From NCBI GenBank assembly GCA_002368175.1, contig AP018172.1, forward strand, positions 1,796,001 to 1,860,000: a stretch of DNA of 64,000 nt, in the 5' to 3' direction. This stretch comes from Calothrix sp. NIES-2098 (GTDB lineage: Bacteria; Cyanobacteriota; Cyanobacteriia; Cyanobacteriales; Nostocaceae). How positions within the stretch are numbered: the stretch's first letter is position 1; the number at the start of each line of letters is the position of its first letter. Shown here in pieces: positions 60,274 to 64,000 of this stretch. The notes beneath the pieces were generated by a model. It saw nothing but the letters and a program-made list of their open reading frames with translations. It was not told the origin of the DNA and ran no database searches. Both the position numbers and the translations under genes were made by a program.

Positions 60274-60550
60274 ACATTATCCAGACGGAAATTCCTCATG
60301 TACTGCTAATTGAGCCACAAATTTTTGCAGGATACCACCAGGCTTTGCTCACCGATTTTTGGTACTTTGAGAATCTTCAGAGTTTTTTTACCAAACTACA
60401 GACTACTGCGCGCTAGAGTATGAGCGTATCATTTTTCGGAAAGATCTAAATTTAGCGATCGCTTGGACTTTGGAAGCAAAATCTATTGTCTCTGCTAAAG
60501 ATAAAGTAGGTTAGCAACTAAAAGATGCGAAGGTGTTCCTATTATCCATA
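60270..60550 (+). pseudogene. rfbC: Decayed dTDP-4-dehydrorhamnose 3,5-epimerase
   Basis: The frame starting at GTG 60270 reads MNIIQTEIPHVLLIEPQIFA, the usual RfbC N-terminus, then degenerates and stops at 60416. From about 60416 a second fragment reads RKDLNLAIAW, later SIVSAKDKVG, a stop codon, then QLKDAKVF, matching the RfbC C-terminus (DLxIxW, SxKDxxGxxLxDAxVF). About 100 central residues, including the catalytic His and Tyr regions, are missing. A functional RfbC would have to come from elsewhere. Confidence 0.8.
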
Positions 60551-60630
60551 ATACTAACTTATAGGTAACACTGTTCTGGTTAGCTGATAACTATAATTAT
60601 CACTGATGAATCGTGGTTTATTTTCTAAGT

Positions 60631-61794
60631 ATGTTGTATAAAAAGATAAACAAAATAGCTCCCAAAATTAGCGTTTTAATGTCTGTATATAATGGCTCAC
60701 ATTATCTTAGGGAGTCTATAGAAAGTATTTTAAATCAAACTTTTAGAGATTTTGAATTCATTATTATTGATGATTGTTCTACAGATAAAAGTTGGAAAAT
60801 TATTACAGAATACTCAGAGCAAGATGAACGCATAATTTTAGTAAAAAATCAAGAAAATTTGGGCTTGACTAAATCATTAAATAAAGGATTAAAAATAGCT
60901 CGAGGAGAGTATATTGCTCGTCAAGATGCAGATGATATTTCTTTGCTAGAGAGGCTAGAAAAAGAATTAATATTTCTAGATGAGCATCCGGATGTAGCTT
61001 TAGTATCTTGCAATCTAGAAATCATTAATAGTGAAGGTTTTACTATAGATAAATGGCAATTGGCATGTGATTCAAACTTAGTAGCTTGGTATCTATTATT
61101 TTATAATCGTTTAGGAGGTCATAGCCAATTTCTATTTAGAAAAGAAGTAATCCTAAATTTAGGAGGCTATTGCGAAACCTTTCGTTATAGTCAAGATTAT
61201 GAACTTTTATGCCGCTTGGCTAAAGTTGGTAAAATTGCTATTATACCTGAATTCTTACTTAAATATCGTATGCATAATCAAGCAATTTCTATGCATAAAA
61301 AGTTAGAACAAGAAGCTTGTACTTTAACTCAAGTAAGGCATAATATTCAAGAATTAATTGGTGAAGAAGTTACCCTGGATGAAGCCAAAAACCTCATGCA
61401 TTTTTGGACAGGTAATGCTCATTGGTGGCCAGAACAATTTCCAAACAGCAGAAAAGTTGGGAACATACATTATAGGCTAACGCAAATTTATCAAATATTT
61501 ATAAAGAAATATTCTATACAAAATGATTTCCATACAGATGAAATATCTAGTAATATGAAAACTCTTATTGGGAAACAATTTCTTTACTGGATACAATCTC
61601 CTTTCAACAAGAATAATGGCTTGATAGCAAAGTTAAAAATTTCATTTTATGCTTATTTTTGGTATCCATTAGGGATACCAAAAAGTTGGTGTATAGGGCT
61701 CATAAAGTTACCTTTTTATATGAAACAACAGATCAAATTAACATTGATATCACTTATAAAGTATGTTTTATTGAGAAATAAATATAATTCTTAG
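60631..61794 (+). CDS. Family 2 glycosyltransferase
   Basis: The protein has 387 residues from the ATG at 60631 (a GTG lies six codons upstream). The GT-A domain reads PKISVLMSVYNGSHYLRESI, FIIIDDCSTDKSWKII, ARGEYIARQDADDISLLERL with the DAD metal site, and RYSQDYELLCRLAKVG (ED-like acidic pair). The C-terminal 120 residues are specific and contain aromatic-rich helices. It is AT-rich compared with the housekeeping genes of the window, as is common for polysaccharide loci. The acceptor sugar is unknown. Confidence 0.9.
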   Translation: MLYKKINKIAPKISVLMSVYNGSHYLRESIESILNQTFRDFEFIIIDDCSTDKSWKIITEYSEQDERIILVKNQENLGLTKSLNKGLKIARGEYIARQDADDISLLERLEKELIFLDEHPDVALVSCNLEIINSEGFTIDKWQLACDSNLVAWYLLFYNRLGGHSQFLFRKEVILNLGGYCETFRYSQDYELLCRLAKVGKIAIIPEFLLKYRMHNQAISMHKKLEQEACTLTQVRHNIQELIGEEVTLDEAKNLMHFWTGNAHWWPEQFPNSRKVGNIHYRLTQIYQIFIKKYSIQNDFHTDEISSNMKTLIGKQFLYWIQSPFNKNNGLIAKLKISFYAYFWYPLGIPKSWCIGLIKLPFYMKQQIKLTLISLIKYVLLRNKYNS

Positions 61795-61904
61795 CAAACA
61801 ATATAATTCAATCATCTGGGAAACTCTTTTTTACGCAAATATTCTTCTGCCCGATTGCTTTTAGTTTGAATTTTTAAGCATTTAAATAAAGGTTTACAAA
61901 ATTT

Positions 61905-62819
61905 ATGTCTGCAATAATTTCTGTTGTCATATGTACTCATAATCCTCGTATTGACTATCTTGATAGAGTATTAAAATCACTTAAATTTCAGACTCTACCC
62001 GTGGAATACTGGGAACTATTAATGATTGACAATGCTAGTAAAAAAATTCTTTCTAAAGAAATTGATCTTAGCTGGCATCCTCAATCTCGGCACATTCGAG
62101 AAGAACAACTAGGTTTAACTCCTGCTCGTTTGAGAGGTATCAAAGAAGCGATAGCTGAAACTTTAGTATTTGTTGATGATGATAACGTCTTAGATTCTGA
62201 CTATCTTGAAGTAGCTTTACAAATTAGTAATAATTACCCTTTCATTGGGGCTTGGGGTGGGCAAAGTCTACCGGAGTTTGAACAAACACCTCCAGAGTGG
62301 ACAAAACCATATTGGTGGATGCTAGCTATTCGCGAATTAAATCGCGATCAATGGTCAAACTTATTACTATGTTATGAGACAGCTCCTGTTGGTGCTGGAA
62401 TGTGCGTCAGAAAAGTCGTAGCTCAAAAATATGCGGAATTAGCATTGAATAACTTAAAAAGAGCCAACCTTGACCCCAAGGGAAAACAACTGCTACGAGC
62501 AGGAGATAATGATTTAGCATTTACATCATGTGATGTAGGGTTGGGTACAGGAGTATTTGTTTCATTAAAGTTAACTCATCTGATTCCAGCTAATCGTCTG
62601 CAAGAAGAGTATTTACTTAGACTAGCTGAAGGAATTGGATATTCAAAAACAATAATGGAATCGTTGCGAGGTACAACACCGACTGTACCCAAATTGTCAT
62701 TGATGAGGAAAATACTTGAATATTATAGGTTAAGCCGAATGGATTCAACATCTAAACGCTTTTATCAGGCCTTTTCCAAAGGAAAAGTTTTAGCTATTCA
62801 AGAACTTAAGTTTTGCTAG
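61905..62819 (+). CDS. Family 2 glycosyltransferase
   Basis: A 304-residue protein opening IISVVICTHNPRIDYLDRVL, with LLMIDNASKK and FVDDDNVLDSDYLEVALQ (acidic metal site) and later LLRAGDNDLAFT (DND, near the catalytic base position). The segment GAWGGQSLPEFEQTPPEWTK is characteristic of a GT2 subgroup frequent in cyanobacterial glycan clusters. The ATG at 61905 is the first of the frame. Confidence 0.9.
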   Translation: MSAIISVVICTHNPRIDYLDRVLKSLKFQTLPVEYWELLMIDNASKKILSKEIDLSWHPQSRHIREEQLGLTPARLRGIKEAIAETLVFVDDDNVLDSDYLEVALQISNNYPFIGAWGGQSLPEFEQTPPEWTKPYWWMLAIRELNRDQWSNLLLCYETAPVGAGMCVRKVVAQKYAELALNNLKRANLDPKGKQLLRAGDNDLAFTSCDVGLGTGVFVSLKLTHLIPANRLQEEYLLRLAEGIGYSKTIMESLRGTTPTVPKLSLMRKILEYYRLSRMDSTSKRFYQAFSKGKVLAIQELKFC

Positions 62820-62965
62820 ATTAATATATCAGCCTAGCAATAATACGCAGTGTTGTTAAATAATCTGAATGAGAATTCATTGATACAGTTTTACTCATCA
62901 AGGCATCAACTTAAAGCCAATTTTTTTACTGTTGCTGTCGTTATAGAAAATATCTAATTAACTGT

Positions 62966-64000
62966 ATGAATATACTACATATCAATCAATCGGATGTTGC
63001 TGGCGGAGCTGCTGTCGCAGGCTATAGACTACATCAAGGTTTACTAGCTCAAGGTATAGACTCGCGACTGCTAGTAGGTAGCGCTAAAACTAATAGCGAT
63101 CGCATAGCCTCTGTCCCACGCAATTACCGCATTGAGAGACTACTAGGTAAAGTTAATGAGAGTTTTGGCCTTAACTACCTCAACCATATCAGTAGCTTTA
63201 ATATTTCTCAGCATCCTTTCTTCCAAGAAGCTGATATTCTTAACTTTCACAATTTACATAGTGAATATTTCAACTATTTAGCAATTCCCTCGCTCACGAA
63301 ATACAAACCAGCAGTATTTACACTCCATGATATGTGGAGTTTTACGGGGCACTGTAGTTACAGTTATGAGTGCGATCGCTGGAAAACAGGCTGCGGAAAA
63401 TGCCCTTATCTAGCCACCTACCCAGAGATTAAGAAAGATAATACTCAGATTGAGTGGAGGCTAAAAAATTGGACATATCAGCACTCTAACCTCACCATTG
63501 TGAGTCCCAGCATTTGGCTCACTGAGCAAGTTAAGCAGAGTATGTTTCATAGTTATGCTATTCATTATATTCCTCATGGTATAGATACAGAAGCTTATCA
63601 ACCTCTCGAAATAGAAAAATGCCGATCTGTACTGAACATACCAAATAACAAAAAAGTTTTAATGTTTGGGGCTGCTAATTTAAAGGAATCACGCAAAGGT
63701 GGAGATTTGCTAGTCCAGGCACTACAACAATTACCACAATCACTAAAATCCCAAGCTCTGCTAATTACCTTAGGAGAAGGAGGTGAAGGGATTTCAGAAA
63801 CTGTAGGAATACAAACTTTAAATTTGGGATATGTTGGCAGCGATCGTCTGAAAGCAATTGCATATTCTGCTGCTGATTTGTTTGTTTTTCCTAGCCGTTC
63901 CGATATTTTTGGATTAGTACTACAGGAGAGTATGGCTTGTGGTACACCGATGGTTTCCTTTAAGGTGGGCGGCGTCACAGATTTAGTGCGTCATGGTGTG
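62966..64000 (+). CDS. GT4-type glycosyltransferase, 3' end outside window
   Basis: 345 codons are visible from the ATG at 62966 to the window end. The start MNILHINQSDVAGGAAVAGY is typical of GT4/GT1 enzymes of the WcaC-like group. Further motifs are FTLHDMWSFTGHCSYSYECD, CGKCPYLATYPEIKKD, IPHGIDTEAYQPL, LMFGAANLKESRKGGDLLVQ, GYVGSDRLKAIAYSAADLFV and the nucleotide-sugar site SDIFGLVLQESMACGTPMV (E-x7-E region). It is missing about 60-80 C-terminal residues. Confidence 0.92.
   Translation, partial: MNILHINQSDVAGGAAVAGYRLHQGLLAQGIDSRLLVGSAKTNSDRIASVPRNYRIERLLGKVNESFGLNYLNHISSFNISQHPFFQEADILNFHNLHSEYFNYLAIPSLTKYKPAVFTLHDMWSFTGHCSYSYECDRWKTGCGKCPYLATYPEIKKDNTQIEWRLKNWTYQHSNLTIVSPSIWLTEQVKQSMFHSYAIHYIPHGIDTEAYQPLEIEKCRSVLNIPNNKKVLMFGAANLKESRKGGDLLVQALQQLPQSLKSQALLITLGEGGEGISETVGIQTLNLGYVGSDRLKAIAYSAADLFVFPSRSDIFGLVLQESMACGTPMVSFKVGGVTDLVRHGV

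Overview
The window looks like chromosomal DNA from a filamentous, Nostoc/Anabaena-type cyanobacterium. The HIP1 octamer GCGATCGC is very frequent, heptameric tandem repeats of the GACTATT/GACTAAT type lie between genes, Nostoc-style short palindromic repeats occur, and the best-recognised products (Ycf34, a PEP-CTERM protein, DUF3352 and DUF1868 proteins, a glycolate/lactate-oxidase-type enzyme) fit that group. No database search was possible; family names come from recognising motifs in the translations.

Layout. 0-12 kb: a truncated Uma2 nuclease-like gene, a DUF3352 protein, an M1 aminopeptidase with HEAT repeats, then an envelope-type group (DUF58, PEP-CTERM/DUF4114, SpoIIM-like, a multi-span membrane protein, RDD protein) and a 2H-phosphodiesterase (DUF1868). 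12.3-15.9 kb: a one-strand array of 30 tRNA or tRNA-like genes with anticodons for all 20 amino acids. It is interrupted by an HNH endonuclease gene and preceded by a good sigma70-type promoter. Several members are abnormal: four Leu tRNAs without a long variable arm, a Ser tRNA split by a palindromic repeat, a tRNA-Ile with a non-canonical T loop, and a member without a recognisable D arm. 16-22 kb: a second HNH gene behind a leader terminator, a threonyl-tRNA synthetase without TGS/editing domains, a metallo-beta-lactamase-fold hydrolase, the CCA-adding enzyme, Ycf34 and TsaB.

The most striking signal is upstream of the threonyl-tRNA synthetase. One promoter is followed by two successive mini-ORFs, each with a run of Thr codons (9 Thr of 26 residues, then 7 Thr of 24), and each followed by a terminator-like hairpin whose 5' arm can pair instead with the end of the mini-ORF. 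This is the architecture of tandem leader-peptide attenuation responding to charged tRNA-Thr.

23-33 kb: a candidate secreted-peptide system on the minus strand. It has double-glycine leader peptides (two intact, one with a homopolymer frameshift), a C39-peptidase ABC transporter, an HlyD adaptor, and downstream a degenerate kinase-like protein, a response regulator and a CHASE2 histidine kinase. 33-51 kb: mostly housekeeping (ArgD, K+ channel, CDF transporter, GH31 glucosidase with an in-frame repeat insertion, TPR protein, thioesterase, TrmH/SpoU methylase, two ordinary tRNA-Leu genes, MurA, M48 protease, FMN alpha-hydroxyacid oxidase) with small conserved-looking ORFs. 51.9-64 kb: a surface polysaccharide locus (WecG/TagA transferase, Wzm/Wzt exporter, NeuD-type acetyltransferase, DegT aminotransferase, four glycosyltransferases, RfbB, RfbA and a decayed rfbC); the last gene runs off the end.
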